Origin: JBNKDD01 sp050288085
Lineage (GTDB): Bacteria; Chloroflexota; Anaerolineae; Aggregatilineales; UBA3940
Length of the DNA: 64,000 nucleotides
Direction of reading: 5' to 3'
NCBI GenBank assembly: GCA_050288085.1
Contig: JBNKDD010000001.1
Location: forward strand, 46,126 to 110,125
This document shows, piece by piece, positions 35,775-45,138 of this stretch. Position 1 is the first letter of the stretch. Each line of letters opens with the position of its first letter. A model generated the notes under the pieces. That model ran no database searches. It was not told the origin of the DNA and saw only the letters and a list, made by a program, of their open reading frames with translations. Made by a program: the position numbers and the translations under genes.

Positions 35775-36746
35775 TCACTCTTTTGTATAAGCTGTACCAA
35801 GCGCCGCAGGCGATTCGGATTTACGAATGCGCTGCAAGAGCACCAGAATGGTCAATACGTAAGGGAGCATTAATAAGAATTCATAGGGAAGCGCTTCAAT
35901 GTTCATAGCCTGGATGCGGAACTGGAGGGCATTAGCGATGCCAAACAATAATGCACCTACCAGGGCTAATACCGGACGCCAGCGAGCAAAGATCACCAGT
36001 GCGACGGCGATCCAGCCGCGCCCGGCGGTAATCCCTTCATCGAAGATGTGCAGTTGTGCGACGGTCAATACTGCGCCACCCAGCCCAGTCAGGGCCGATC
36101 CGATCAGCACCGCCGAGTACCGCACGCGATTGACATTGACGCCAGACGTATCGGCGGCTGCCGGGTGCTCACCAACCGACCGGATTTTTAATCCCCAGGT
36201 AGTATGGAACAAAAAGTACCAGCCCAAGACCATAATCAAAATACTGATGTAGGTCATCACGTCGTGGTTAAATAAAACTGGGCCGAAAAAGGGAATCTTT
36301 GATAGCAGCGGAATCGGTACTTCTTCAAAGCCCACGATACGGGCGGTCAATTCTTCAAACTGCTGGCGGAAGATGTAGGTTGTCACGCCCTGTCCCAGGA
36401 TCACCAGGGTTACGCTGGCGATCACCTGGTCGGTGCGCAGTGTGACGGCCAGCACCGCCATGATCAACCCCATTGCCATCCCGGCCAGAATGCCCATGAT
36501 GATCCCAAACCAGGGTGCAAACCACATCAGCGCTTCGCCGTTAGGCAGGTTCTCAATATAGAACGCCCCCATAAATCCGGCTAAACCCCCGGCCAGCATC
36601 ACGCCTTCTAACCCCAGGTTAAGCACGCCGCCGCGCTCGGTGATGATCTCGCCGAGGGCCGCTAAGAACACCGGGATTGCCAGCCGTATTCCAGATGAGA
36701 GCAGGGCGATTAAAAAGGCAACGGTAAAAATGCGACTTAAATCCAT
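35775..36746 (-). CDS. ABC permease, BMP/simple-sugar or nucleoside type (second)
   Basis: 323 residues with about ten hydrophobic segments. It belongs to the BPD_transp_2 family (RbsC/NupQ-like), shown by the GALTGLGGA and AGRGWIAVALVIFARW motifs. I use the ATG at 36746 behind GAGGTG. It is co-transcribed with the first permease (stop 3-4 bases away) and with the ATPase and BMP lipoprotein upstream. The transporter likely imports a nucleoside- or purine-like ligand, by family analogy. Confidence 0.9.
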   Translation of the reverse strand: MDLSRIFTVAFLIALLSSGIRLAIPVFLAALGEIITERGGVLNLGLEGVMLAGGLAGFMGAFYIENLPNGEALMWFAPWFGIIMGILAGMAMGLIMAVLAVTLRTDQVIASVTLVILGQGVTTYIFRQQFEELTARIVGFEEVPIPLLSKIPFFGPVLFNHDVMTYISILIMVLGWYFLFHTTWGLKIRSVGEHPAAADTSGVNVNRVRYSAVLIGSALTGLGGAVLTVAQLHIFDEGITAGRGWIAVALVIFARWRPVLALVGALLFGIANALQFRIQAMNIEALPYEFLLMLPYVLTILVLLQRIRKSESPAALGTAYTKE

Positions 36747-36749
36747 CAC

Positions 36750-37823
36750 TCACCTCTGAAGCAGGCGGGATAACCCGTCGGTGGCTAATACGAATAACAC
36801 AACCATGGCTTGAATCACCTGGGCCAGGGCAATCGGCAGGCCGTAGATGCTGTGCATCGATTGTGCCCCAATCGTCAGGGCAGCAAAGAAGAAGGCTGCG
36901 ATCAACACACCGACAGGATGTAATCGGCCCAGCAGCGCAACCAGGATACCGGTAAAACCATATCCGGCGGAAATCCCTTCCTTGAGACGTGGGCGCAGCG
37001 CACTGACTTCGATTACGCCGCTCAACCCGGCTAAAGCTCCACTGAACAACAGAGCCGCTGCCAGCCCCAGGCCGACACTCATTCCGGCATAACGGGCTGC
37101 ATTCTGATTGGAACCAATCGCCCGCAGCCTGAATCCAAGTGGTGTTTTCCATAGGATGACGTATACGACCGGCAGCAGTATGGCGGCTATGGCAATCCCA
37201 AGATGCAGCCGGGTATCACCCAATGTGGGCATCCGGGCGGCTCCGACTAATTGAGAACTCTGGGGAAGATAACTATCAGGGTCTTTGAGCGGAACGCGGG
37301 CTAGATAATAGACAAAATATTGGGCGATATAGTTGAGCATCAATGTGGTGATAATTTCATTGATGCCCCGCTTGACCTTTAAGAGCGCCGCAATTCCGGC
37401 CCACAATGCCCCGCCGAGCGCTCCAGCGATTAGCATAGCGGGGATCAACAAGGCGGCAGGCCATTTATCCTGGAGGAAAATACCGACCAGGAAACCGGCC
37501 AACGCCCCCATGAAATACTGTCCTTCGCCGCCGATGTTCCAGGCTTTACTGCGAAAGGCCACGGTCAAACCCAGCCCCATTAACATCAGTGGGGTGGCTC
37601 GTAGTAAGGTCTCGGTGATCTGGCGCTGACCGCCAAACGCCCCGTCGATCAAGACACGATAGGCTTCAATTGGGTCTGCTCCGGCGATGAGAATAAGTAC
37701 CGCACCGAATAGTAAAGCCGCCAGAACACCAACCACCGGGGCCAGTATTGACCAGATCACAGGTGGTATGCGTTTACGTACTGCCGGGGCTGCTTCTGTG
37801 GAAATGGATGTCGTCTCGCTCAC
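36750..37823 (-). CDS. ABC permease, BMP/simple-sugar or nucleoside type (first)
   Basis: 357 residues with multiple hydrophobic helices and the BPD_transp_2 loop EGQYFMGALAGF (about 90) and FSGALAGLSGV. The GTG start overlaps the ATPase stop by three bases. It forms the heteromeric membrane channel with the other permease. Confidence 0.9.
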   Translation of the reverse strand: MSETTSISTEAAPAVRKRIPPVIWSILAPVVGVLAALLFGAVLILIAGADPIEAYRVLIDGAFGGQRQITETLLRATPLMLMGLGLTVAFRSKAWNIGGEGQYFMGALAGFLVGIFLQDKWPAALLIPAMLIAGALGGALWAGIAALLKVKRGINEIITTLMLNYIAQYFVYYLARVPLKDPDSYLPQSSQLVGAARMPTLGDTRLHLGIAIAAILLPVVYVILWKTPLGFRLRAIGSNQNAARYAGMSVGLGLAAALLFSGALAGLSGVIEVSALRPRLKEGISAGYGFTGILVALLGRLHPVGVLIAAFFFAALTIGAQSMHSIYGLPIALAQVIQAMVVLFVLATDGLSRLLQR

Positions 37824-39349
37824 GATTGACGCTCCACCTGTGATCCGGCCATCATCAGGCCAAGTTCTTCCACATTTGCCTCCTCTATGGATCTTTCACC
37901 GGCAAACTGCCCCTCGTAGATCACGACGATGCGGTCGCTCAGGCTTAGAATCTCTTCAAGTTCAGTTGAAATTAATAAGATTGCCATTCCGGCGTCACGC
38001 TGCCGTACCAACTCCTGGTGAACGTATTCCGTTGCCCCTACGTCAAGTCCGCGAGTTGGTTGGGCAGCCAACAGCAGCCGGGGTTTCCGCGAGATTTCAC
38101 GGGCCAGAATTAATTTTTGCGCATTGCCTCCCGACAGTTTACTGGTTTCTACTTTAACATTGGGAGTACGAACATCGAAATCCAGGACAAGCTGCTCGGC
38201 ATGGGCAGTAATGACGGAATCATTCATCAGCCCGTTTCGGGTAAAAGGTTCCTGGTAGAAGGTTTCCAACACCATATTTTCGGCAATGCTAAAATCCCCT
38301 AACAGGCCCATTCCGTAGCGGTCGGAGGGAATGTGTCCGTAGCTGGCATCAATTACCTGGCGGGGTGAGGCATTGGTAATGTCCTGATCGCACAGGATAA
38401 TCTGTCCCTGTTCAACCGGGCGTAAACCGCTAATTGCGTCTTCCAATTCTCGTTGTCCATTACCGGCTACACCTGCCAACCCGACGATTTCCCCGGCCCG
38501 CACATCGATGTTAAAGCCCCGGAGGGCATCTAATTCGCGGTCATCTTTTACCCACAAATCACGGACCGATAAGCGCACATCTCCCGGTTTGGCCGGTTCT
38601 TTTTCCACGCGGAGCAGAACTTCCCGCCCGACCATCATCCGGGCTAATTCTTTCCGGTTTGTATCGGCAATATTGACTCGATCAACCAACTGCCCGTCAC
38701 GAAGCACCGCGACCCGGTCGCAGGCGGTCATGACTTCCTGTAATTTGTGGCTGATAAAGATCAGTGAGCGCCCATCATCTGCCAGGCCGCGCATAATCTT
38801 CAGCAGTTCATCCACTTCTTGCGGAGTGAGCACCGCCGTTGGCTCGTCGAGGATCAGCACTTCCGCCCCACGATATAGGGTTTTGAGGATTTCCACCCGC
38901 TGCTGCTGTCCAACGGAAAGCTGCCAGACTTCTGCATTGGGATCGACGTGGAGATTGTAGCGTCCAGAAAGTTCGCGAATTCGCTGGGCGACCTGTTTTC
39001 GATCTTCAAGTATCGGTCCGCGCGGTGAGGGTTGACCTAAGACCATATTCTCGGCAACCGTAAATGGTGGAACCAGCATAAAGTGTTGGTGAACCATCCC
39101 CAGGCCATTGGAGATAGCATCAGATGCCGAGTGAAAGTTGACTGACTTACCATGCAGCCGGATATCACCTTCATCGCGCCGGTATAGTCCATATAGGACA
39201 TTCATTAGAGTGGTTTTCCCGGCCCCATTTTCACCCAGCAGGCCCAGGATTTCACCCGGATATAAGTCGAGATCGATGTGGTCATTTGCCAGCACGCCGG
39301 GGAACTGCTTGACGATGCCGCGCATTTCGACGATTGGCTGCTCTGTCAT
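37820..39349 (-). CDS. ABC transporter ATPase, double-domain (BMP transport)
   Basis: 509 residues with two ATP-binding cassettes. The first has GENGAGKTT, LSVGQQQR and LILDEPTAVL. The second has a degenerate Walker A (GVAGNGQRE), LSGGNAQKLILAREI and LLLAAQPTRGLDVGA, as in RbsA/NupO-type proteins. It powers the BMP importer. Start ATG with AGAGGTCGT ahead. A hairpin at 39376-39403 separates it from the BMP gene. Confidence 0.93.
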   Translation of the reverse strand: MTEQPIVEMRGIVKQFPGVLANDHIDLDLYPGEILGLLGENGAGKTTLMNVLYGLYRRDEGDIRLHGKSVNFHSASDAISNGLGMVHQHFMLVPPFTVAENMVLGQPSPRGPILEDRKQVAQRIRELSGRYNLHVDPNAEVWQLSVGQQQRVEILKTLYRGAEVLILDEPTAVLTPQEVDELLKIMRGLADDGRSLIFISHKLQEVMTACDRVAVLRDGQLVDRVNIADTNRKELARMMVGREVLLRVEKEPAKPGDVRLSVRDLWVKDDRELDALRGFNIDVRAGEIVGLAGVAGNGQRELEDAISGLRPVEQGQIILCDQDITNASPRQVIDASYGHIPSDRYGMGLLGDFSIAENMVLETFYQEPFTRNGLMNDSVITAHAEQLVLDFDVRTPNVKVETSKLSGGNAQKLILAREISRKPRLLLAAQPTRGLDVGATEYVHQELVRQRDAGMAILLISTELEEILSLSDRIVVIYEGQFAGERSIEEANVEELGLMMAGSQVERQS

Positions 39350-39375
39350 AAAACGACCTCTTATGTAAAGGTAAA

Positions 39376-39403
39376 GGAGAGACGACCATCAGGCCGTCTC
39401 TCC
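39376..39403 (-). terminator. Hairpin between BMP gene and ATPase gene
   Basis: GGAGAGACG/CGTCTCTCC forms a 9-bp stem followed on the minus strand by TTTACC. It likely attenuates transcription so that the binding lipoprotein is made in excess over the transporter, a common arrangement. Confidence 0.6.
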
Positions 39404-39417
39404 GATTGAAGTTCACT

Positions 39418-40401
39418 TTATTCGGGAATAAATGGTACTTCGAGGGAGCCGTCAGCCATAGCGGCCTTAGCTTCCTCAACGGCATCCAGTGCTTCCTGCG
39501 AGATGACATCGGCCAGTTCAGGATTGATCGCGATGTCTAACGCCCCATCGGCCACACCGAAGGCCAGCCATTCGTTGTCGAATGAGCCGTCAACGGTCTT
39601 GTCGTATGAGGTCTGGAAGATAGGAGACATATTCCAGACGATGCTGGTCAGCACCACATCCGGGCCAAGTGAGGACATATCGCCCACGTAGCCGGTGGCG
39701 TAGCCGCCTACTTCCTTAGCCGCTTCGATGGTTCCCAGCGTCGGGCCTTCACCACAGCCAACCCAGAAATCGACACCGGCGGTATCGGCCTGAGCTAATG
39801 CAGCTTCCTTAGCGGCAGCCACGTCGCCCCAGTCACCAACCGCACCGGCGGTCAGGGTCGCATCGGGATTAACCGTCTGAGCACCGATCAGCATGGCCTC
39901 ACCCATTGAGTGGCAGGCCGGGATGTCAAAGCCGTACAGCGCCCCCAGATTGCCTGATTCGGAGACGTAACCGGCAACAATACCGACCAGATAAGCCGGT
40001 TCATAGAAGGGCTGCTCGTAGTCACCAACATTGGCAGCTGTCTGGTTGATGCCGCCTGCCCAGATGAAGTTCACATCGGGTGCTTCCTCGGCCACCTCAA
40101 AGGTGGCGTCCAGGTAGCTGAAGCTGTGGGCAACGATCAGGTCGTAGCCTTCATCAACGTATTCACGCATCACGCGGGCTACATCAGCATCGGCCACGGA
40201 CTCGGAGTAAGCGACCTTAACGCCCTGCTCTTCTAGCCCTAACAGAGCATTATAAGAAGATTCTGCCCAGGAATTATCATCCTTTGGGCCGATCATGATC
40301 AATGCCACGCTGGCATCTTCCTCTTCCGCCGCACCGCCGCCACAGGCTACCATGGTGAGTGCGATCAGGCTAATCAGAAACACGAGACCTAGTTTACGCA
40401 T
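39418..40401 (-). CDS. BMP-family substrate-binding lipoprotein
   Basis: 327 residues. The signal ends in a lipobox with Cys20 (TMVACGGG), and residues 25-327 form a periplasmic-binding fold of the basic membrane lipoprotein/PnrA family (LIMIGPKDDNSWAESSYNA, YVSESGNLGALYGF). PnrA members bind purine nucleosides; the ligand here is unknown. It is the first gene of the importer. The gene for a corrinoid protein lies 116 bases upstream. Confidence 0.92.
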   Translation of the reverse strand: MRKLGLVFLISLIALTMVACGGGAAEEEDASVALIMIGPKDDNSWAESSYNALLGLEEQGVKVAYSESVADADVARVMREYVDEGYDLIVAHSFSYLDATFEVAEEAPDVNFIWAGGINQTAANVGDYEQPFYEPAYLVGIVAGYVSESGNLGALYGFDIPACHSMGEAMLIGAQTVNPDATLTAGAVGDWGDVAAAKEAALAQADTAGVDFWVGCGEGPTLGTIEAAKEVGGYATGYVGDMSSLGPDVVLTSIVWNMSPIFQTSYDKTVDGSFDNEWLAFGVADGALDIAINPELADVISQEALDAVEEAKAAMADGSLEVPFIPE

Positions 40402-40517
40402 GAGGTATTCCCCTCCTTAACAGTGCAGACAATAAGCTGTTATGTAGATCGTTGAAAGAACAATGTTGAATCCTTTTCGCTATCACCTCCTTCCGGTCTT
40501 GAAATGGTGAAGCATTA

Positions 40518-41174
40518 CTACTTACCAAGCAATGCTTTGCACAGATCAACGGTTGCAGCAGCGTCGGGTGCATAACCATCTGCACCGATCTCGTCTGCCC
40601 ATTCCTGATTTACACAGCCGCCGCCAACGATAATTTTATATTTATCGCGTGCACCAACTTCATTGAACAGGTTGATGGTGCTGCGCTGCGCCGGGCGGGT
40701 GGTCGTCATTAGAGAGGACATGGCGATCACATCAGCCCCTTCTTTTTCTGCTACATCAAGGAACGTGCTGGGGGTTACACTACGCCCCAGGTCAATCACC
40801 TTGAAGCCGTGTGCTGTAAGCAGGGTGCCGACAATGTTTTTGCCGATGTCGTGCACATCATTTTCGACAGTCCCCAGAATTACAATGCCCAAAGCTTCGA
40901 TCTTCTGCCCGGAAGAGGAAATAGCATTCTCCAGAACAGCAGTAGCTTTTTCGGCGGCCTGTCCGGCCATCATCAATTCGGGGAGAAAGATTTTGAAATC
41001 CTGGAACTCTTGACCGACGGCGGTCAAGGTGGGGACAATCACCCCTTGAATGATATCCAGAGGGTTGGCCCCTTCATCTAAAGCCTGTTGGGTGAGTTCC
41101 TCAGCGGCGGCATCATTGCCGACCCGCAGGGCTTCACTTAAACCGTTTTTTACTTCTTCAGAGATTTCAGCCAT
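40518..41174 (-). CDS. Corrinoid protein (MttC/MtbC-like), set 1
   Basis: 218 residues. A helical cap domain (1-90) precedes a B12-binding domain with ENDVHDIGKNIV (His108 as lower axial ligand), and later SSLMTTT and VGGG. It accepts a methyl group from a cognate MttB-like enzyme. The Shine-Dalgarno CCTCCTTT (complement of AAAGGAGG) lies 29 bases from the ATG, with a GCAGG/CCTGC hairpin in between. The mttB-like gene is 131 bases upstream. Confidence 0.92.
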   Translation of the reverse strand: MAEISEEVKNGLSEALRVGNDAAAEELTQQALDEGANPLDIIQGVIVPTLTAVGQEFQDFKIFLPELMMAGQAAEKATAVLENAISSSGQKIEALGIVILGTVENDVHDIGKNIVGTLLTAHGFKVIDLGRSVTPSTFLDVAEKEGADVIAMSSLMTTTRPAQRSTINLFNEVGARDKYKIIVGGGCVNQEWADEIGADGYAPDAAATVDLCKALLGK

Positions 41175-41268
41175 AATGATTTATGCAGGCGTAATTGCCC
41201 TGCCTCCTTTCAATTATAAATGAAATAGGTGCAAATGGGGTAGGTCTGTCACCTAGAATCATCCATTT

Positions 41269-41290
41269 GGGTAGGGGAGCCCCCCTACCC
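41269..41290 (-). terminator. Hairpin between mttB-like gene 1 and corrinoid gene 1
   Basis: GGGTAGGGG/CCCCTACCC makes a 9-bp stem, 15 bases downstream of the methyltransferase stop. There is no long T run on the minus strand, so it may only attenuate or stabilise the mRNA. Confidence 0.5.
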
Positions 41291-41305
41291 ATTCTATTAA
41301 AGCAC

Positions 41306-42709
41306 CTAGAATTCCTGGCGGCGAACCTGTTTCCAGCCACCATCCATATCCAGCCCCATGTCGATCAAGGCATTGCGGACGGTATGATAGTGTTCCAGCC
41401 AGTTATCTTTTGGCTCAACCGTTTCTTCGTCGTAAACCTCTGGGAATGGAAGACCCCGGTTCGGGTTATCGAAAGTGCCTTCGTACTTCGGCAGCAGATC
41501 AAGGACCAGTTGGTTTACTTCGGCTCGTGTCATGCCCAGGCAAGCGTGGCTGACTTCGGCGATCATGCGGGCTTCCAGACCGGTGTAGTGATCCATGTTA
41601 AATCCACCGGTGCAGCCTGCACCCTGTGAGTTCATACCACACACTGAACCGACCGCAGCACCCGCTGCAACCTCCCACATCAGTTCAGCCGTGCCGGGGC
41701 CGGACACGCAGTAAATATCGTTGAAGGCCACTATCGGGGTGTTACGGGCTAAAGCCTGCCCAACCATGGCCTGCATCCACAGCCCCATCCGGTCGGTGTT
41801 GTTCACCCAACGCAGATGGGTGTGGCTCATCATGTGATAGGAGGCATCATAGAGCACCACGCCCAGGATATGACAGGCGATGGTAACGACCGCCGTACCC
41901 TGCGCACCTCCACCCAGACCACCGATCAGCGGGGTCATCAGGTCAACTATGTGCATACCGATATTGCTCAGATGGGCCACGCGGGAGAGCTGGTCGTAGT
42001 CGGTCTTTAATTCGACCATCTGTGAGACCAGGATCGAGTCACAGGTCCTAAGTCCGAATCCCTCATCAATGGTCGCCATCTTACCTTCGCAGGTCAGTGG
42101 TACGGCCACGTCACTGATGTGCATCCCAGGCCGACCGGCCATCCGGACAGCATCGCGGGCGATGGTTGCATCCCGGCGTGCGCCGAGAATTTCAAGCGGT
42201 GTACCGGGGATAATCTGATGGCCCATGTAAGTCGAAACCGATCCGGCCCCCAGCATATCAACCAGCGGCTCCTGGGCACAGCTTTGCAGGATCAGGGGGT
42301 GATACTTCTCGCTGCAAGGGGTTCCGGTCGGGCCACTGAGCACCGTGCAGGGGATATCGCCCTCGACCTCACGATGCTGGGCAACGATGGCGTCTTTACC
42401 TTCACCCAGCACCAATGATGGCCGGGCCATGGCCACGATTTCTTCTACTTCATCTTTGGTGAAGAAAATGCGGCGCTCGGTGGTCATGTTGTAGACGCCC
42501 ATATCGACGAATAACTCCAACCCGGCCTGGTACAGCCGGTCGGCCATATCATCGTCGGCGGGAACTGGAACCTGGGGATCATACGTCAGACCATACTTGC
42601 TAACCAGTTCTGCCGTGCGCTTGGAAAGCCCCATTTCAAATTCCGTCTCCTTGATATAGGGGCCATTCTCTGAACGTTTTACTATCTCAAGCAACCAATT
42701 TTTGCGCAT
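41306..42709 (-). CDS. MttB-family methyltransferase, non-pyrrolysine, set 1
   Basis: 467 residues of the trimethylamine:corrinoid methyltransferase superfamily (COG5598). The frame has no in-frame amber codon, so it lacks pyrrolysine and belongs to the MtgB/MtcB-like group that demethylates quaternary amines such as glycine betaine, carnitine or related compounds. Typical segments are CTVLSGPTGTPCSEKYHPL, SDVAVPLTCEGKMATIDEGFG-type and GTAELMWEVAAGAAVGSVCG. The substrate is unknown. The start has GAGAGGAG. The cognate corrinoid protein is encoded downstream. Confidence 0.9.
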   Translation of the reverse strand: MRKNWLLEIVKRSENGPYIKETEFEMGLSKRTAELVSKYGLTYDPQVPVPADDDMADRLYQAGLELFVDMGVYNMTTERRIFFTKDEVEEIVAMARPSLVLGEGKDAIVAQHREVEGDIPCTVLSGPTGTPCSEKYHPLILQSCAQEPLVDMLGAGSVSTYMGHQIIPGTPLEILGARRDATIARDAVRMAGRPGMHISDVAVPLTCEGKMATIDEGFGLRTCDSILVSQMVELKTDYDQLSRVAHLSNIGMHIVDLMTPLIGGLGGGAQGTAVVTIACHILGVVLYDASYHMMSHTHLRWVNNTDRMGLWMQAMVGQALARNTPIVAFNDIYCVSGPGTAELMWEVAAGAAVGSVCGMNSQGAGCTGGFNMDHYTGLEARMIAEVSHACLGMTRAEVNQLVLDLLPKYEGTFDNPNRGLPFPEVYDEETVEPKDNWLEHYHTVRNALIDMGLDMDGGWKQVRRQEF

Positions 42710-42800
42710 ATTGGTACTCCTCTCTTTAGATTGAAACTCATTAATTCCGGTGGTGACTGCATAGGAACTGTGACGCTATCTGTTCATAGGCATAATCCTA

Positions 42801-43562
42801 TCAATCTACCACCAGCCCAAACCGTCTTATCAGGCTAAAGGCCATCGAATCACCGGGAAAATATTCAAGTGAGAATACAACGGGGTTTTCAGATTCATTA
42901 AAGCCGGTTTCTTGCATGATGAGCACCGGCATATCTGGGAGGTGCTCTGCCTCCGTTAGAAGACAGTTCTTCCCAATGTCTGCTCGAATTGTAGAGACGT
43001 TATATACGATTTTTTGATGGCATCTTTGCTTGAGAAAATCATAGAGGGGTTCGGTGAGTTGTGGTTCCTCCAGGATTTCCTCGTATAAGCCTTCGCCTAT
43101 CAGATCGAATGAGATGGAATTAATAACGTAAATGATGGGCTTGCCATCCGCAAAGAAGACCTTCCGCAAGTTGATCACCTGCTCTTCGGGATCAACTTGC
43201 AGTGCTTTGGCTACATCCTGGTCAGGAAAGACCGTCTCAACTCTCTCGACCCTTACGCTTGGTGTACATCCACTGCTGGCAATCATCTCATTGAATTCTA
43301 TTACCTGGTTGAGTGGGTGAGGGATGCCTGAAAGCTGGCTCACAAAAGTACCGGCTCCCTGACGACGCACGACCAAACCACGCGTGGCAAGTGTCCGTAT
43401 TGCGCTGCGAATGGTGGCTCGGCTGACAGAGAATTCTTCAGCCAGCGTGTTTTCAGGGGGTAGTTGGCTGCCAGGGGGATAATCCCCGGCCCGCATCCGT
43501 TTGATCAGTAGGCGCGTAACCTGTTCTGAAAGAGTTGGGGGGCGCAGAATATCAGAGTTCAT
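42801..43562 (-). CDS. GntR-family regulator with UTRA domain, set 1
   Basis: 253 residues. A GntR winged helix (PPGSQLPPENTLAEEFSVSR then RATIRSAIRTLATRGLV) is followed by a UTRA ligand-binding domain from about residue 90 (HutC subfamily). It probably senses the substrate of the pathway. It sits between the two mttB-like genes on the same strand and is 92 bases upstream of mttB 1. Confidence 0.92.
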   Translation of the reverse strand: MNSDILRPPTLSEQVTRLLIKRMRAGDYPPGSQLPPENTLAEEFSVSRATIRSAIRTLATRGLVVRRQGAGTFVSQLSGIPHPLNQVIEFNEMIASSGCTPSVRVERVETVFPDQDVAKALQVDPEEQVINLRKVFFADGKPIIYVINSISFDLIGEGLYEEILEEPQLTEPLYDFLKQRCHQKIVYNVSTIRADIGKNCLLTEAEHLPDMPVLIMQETGFNESENPVVFSLEYFPGDSMAFSLIRRFGLVVD

Positions 43563-43605
43563 CTTCCGAACCTTATATTTTTAATCATCCTACAGTCCAG
43601 ATGGC

Positions 43606-43622
43606 TAACATCATACGTTAGT
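43606..43622. promoter_or_regulatory. Possible operator upstream of GntR gene 1
   Basis: CTAAC (43606-43610) and GTTAG (43618-43622) form an inverted repeat with a 7-base spacer, 44 to 60 bases before the start of the GntR gene. A self-regulatory site is plausible, from position and symmetry only. Confidence 0.35.
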
Positions 43623-43681
43623 CATAGGCATCCTACAACATTTAGCCTGAAGAATCAATACCCTTAAGGGTAATTAAGAAG

Positions 43682-43709
43682 AGGGGCATACCGGTTTCGG
43701 CATGCCCCT
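43682..43709 (-). terminator. Terminator after mttB-like gene 2
   Basis: AGGGGCAT(a)CC/GG(c)ATGCCCCT forms an imperfect stem with a GGTTTC loop, 8 bases after the stop of mttB 2, followed on the minus strand by CTTCTT. Confidence 0.65.
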
Positions 43710-43716
43710 GTAAAGC

Positions 43717-45135
43717 CTATTTTGCTGAACGCCCTACCATTGTATGGGCGGCTGCGCTATCCATATCGAGGCCCAACTCACGAAGCTCGGCCTTGACTTC
43801 TTCATAAACGGTCAGCCACTCTTCGGTCGGCTGTACCCGTACCGGGTCGTATACTTCGTCGAAACGCTTGCCGTAAGGCCGCTGATCCAGGTCACCCTGA
43901 TATCGCTCTGCCAGCGCTTCAACAATGCGATTGGCATCTTCACGACTCATACCGGCGGTGGCATGAGCAACTTCGGCCATAAAGCGGGCTTCCAGGCCGC
44001 TGACATGGCCCGGTTCTGTACCTGCCCCGGAACGCGGCCCGATCAGTGCCGCCGAACCGGAAGCCGTAGCCACCATACTTTGCGCTGCCACTTCGTAGAG
44101 CAGGGTCTTGGTTCCCGGCCCGCCAACCGGCGTGATCACCACGTCGTTGAGCAGGTGTGTATTGCGGCTGAGTGCCTGCTGTGCCGGGGCAATCGCTCGC
44201 AGAATATCGGGGGTAGTAGTGTTGCCGAAGAACGGATGGGTCGGCGATACACTGTGGGTAGGAGTCATGTAGGCCATTTGCAGCAGGATGCAGCCGCCCA
44301 CAATAGCGATTGCCATCCCTTCGCGCCCGCCAACAGACCCACCGTAGATCGTGTTATAGAAGCAGTGGATGATGCTGCCTGACTTGTGGATATGGGCAAC
44401 TTTGGTCATCAGGCCGTAGTTCGTCTTGAACTCGCTAATCATCGCCACATGATGCCAGTGATGCGGGCCAAGCCGGTCAGCCGCCGTAATGCTCAACTCA
44501 CCAATCTCGGTCACTGCATTTTCTGCCACGCCGATTCCCAATCCCGGACGGCCTGCACGCTGCGCCGCTGCCAGGGTGAGTTCCATCTCGTGCCAACAGA
44601 GCAGCACTTCCCAGGGCGAAGCGCTGCGTCCTTCGCGCCCATAGACGGTTTCCAGGCTGCCGTCGATCATCAAATCGACCAGCGGCTCCTGGGCATAACT
44701 CTGCTGAATCGCCAGGTATAAATCTTCGGGTGAAGGAGTTCCGACCGGGCCGCCCTTAATGGTGATGCGCTGCGTATCTTCCGGCATACGCTTAACTTCT
44801 GTGTGGGCATCGGGGAACTTACCGATTGTGACGTTGTCGGGTGCAACGCTGATGGCATCCAGGATTTCATTGCGTGTCCAGGCCATCTGGCGTGACGTGC
44901 TGGTGCAAAATACGCCGAGACGCTCTGCCATCTCCAACCCGGCTTCAAACAGCCGGTCGGCAAAAGCATCGTCGCTGGGGATGATCGGGTTATCCGCCGG
45001 GATGTTGATATCATATTTTACCTGGAGGTCGGACATCGTCTCCGGGACGAGCTGCATGTCCCATTCTTCTTCATCAATGATGGGGCCGTTCTCCATCCGA
45101 TCCAGAACATCCAGTAATCTCAAGGTATTCCTCAT
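43717..45135 (-). CDS. MttB-family methyltransferase, non-pyrrolysine, set 2
   Basis: 472 residues, COG5598 superfamily, clearly diverged from the copy at 41306. It shares the order of motifs: ITIKGGPVGTPSPED, SYAQEPLVDLM, GRSASPWEVLL, VTPVGGPGTKTLLYEVAAQS. No amber codon occurs in the frame. The Shine-Dalgarno GGAGG lies in the last codons of the preceding corrinoid gene, so the two are translationally coupled. The substrate is likely a methylated amine; unproven. Confidence 0.9.
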   Translation of the reverse strand: MRNTLRLLDVLDRMENGPIIDEEEWDMQLVPETMSDLQVKYDINIPADNPIIPSDDAFADRLFEAGLEMAERLGVFCTSTSRQMAWTRNEILDAISVAPDNVTIGKFPDAHTEVKRMPEDTQRITIKGGPVGTPSPEDLYLAIQQSYAQEPLVDLMIDGSLETVYGREGRSASPWEVLLCWHEMELTLAAAQRAGRPGLGIGVAENAVTEIGELSITAADRLGPHHWHHVAMISEFKTNYGLMTKVAHIHKSGSIIHCFYNTIYGGSVGGREGMAIAIVGGCILLQMAYMTPTHSVSPTHPFFGNTTTPDILRAIAPAQQALSRNTHLLNDVVITPVGGPGTKTLLYEVAAQSMVATASGSAALIGPRSGAGTEPGHVSGLEARFMAEVAHATAGMSREDANRIVEALAERYQGDLDQRPYGKRFDEVYDPVRVQPTEEWLTVYEEVKAELRELGLDMDSAAAHTMVGRSAK

Positions 45136-45138
45136 CGT

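Noticed and set aside
40402..40517. Purine riboswitch before the BMP lipoprotein
   Set aside because: No conserved purine aptamer junction sequence or paired loops could be found in this gap.
41306..45135. Possible pyrrolysine-containing methyltransferases
   Set aside because: Both MttB-like frames are complete without any in-frame TAG, so pyrrolysine is not needed.
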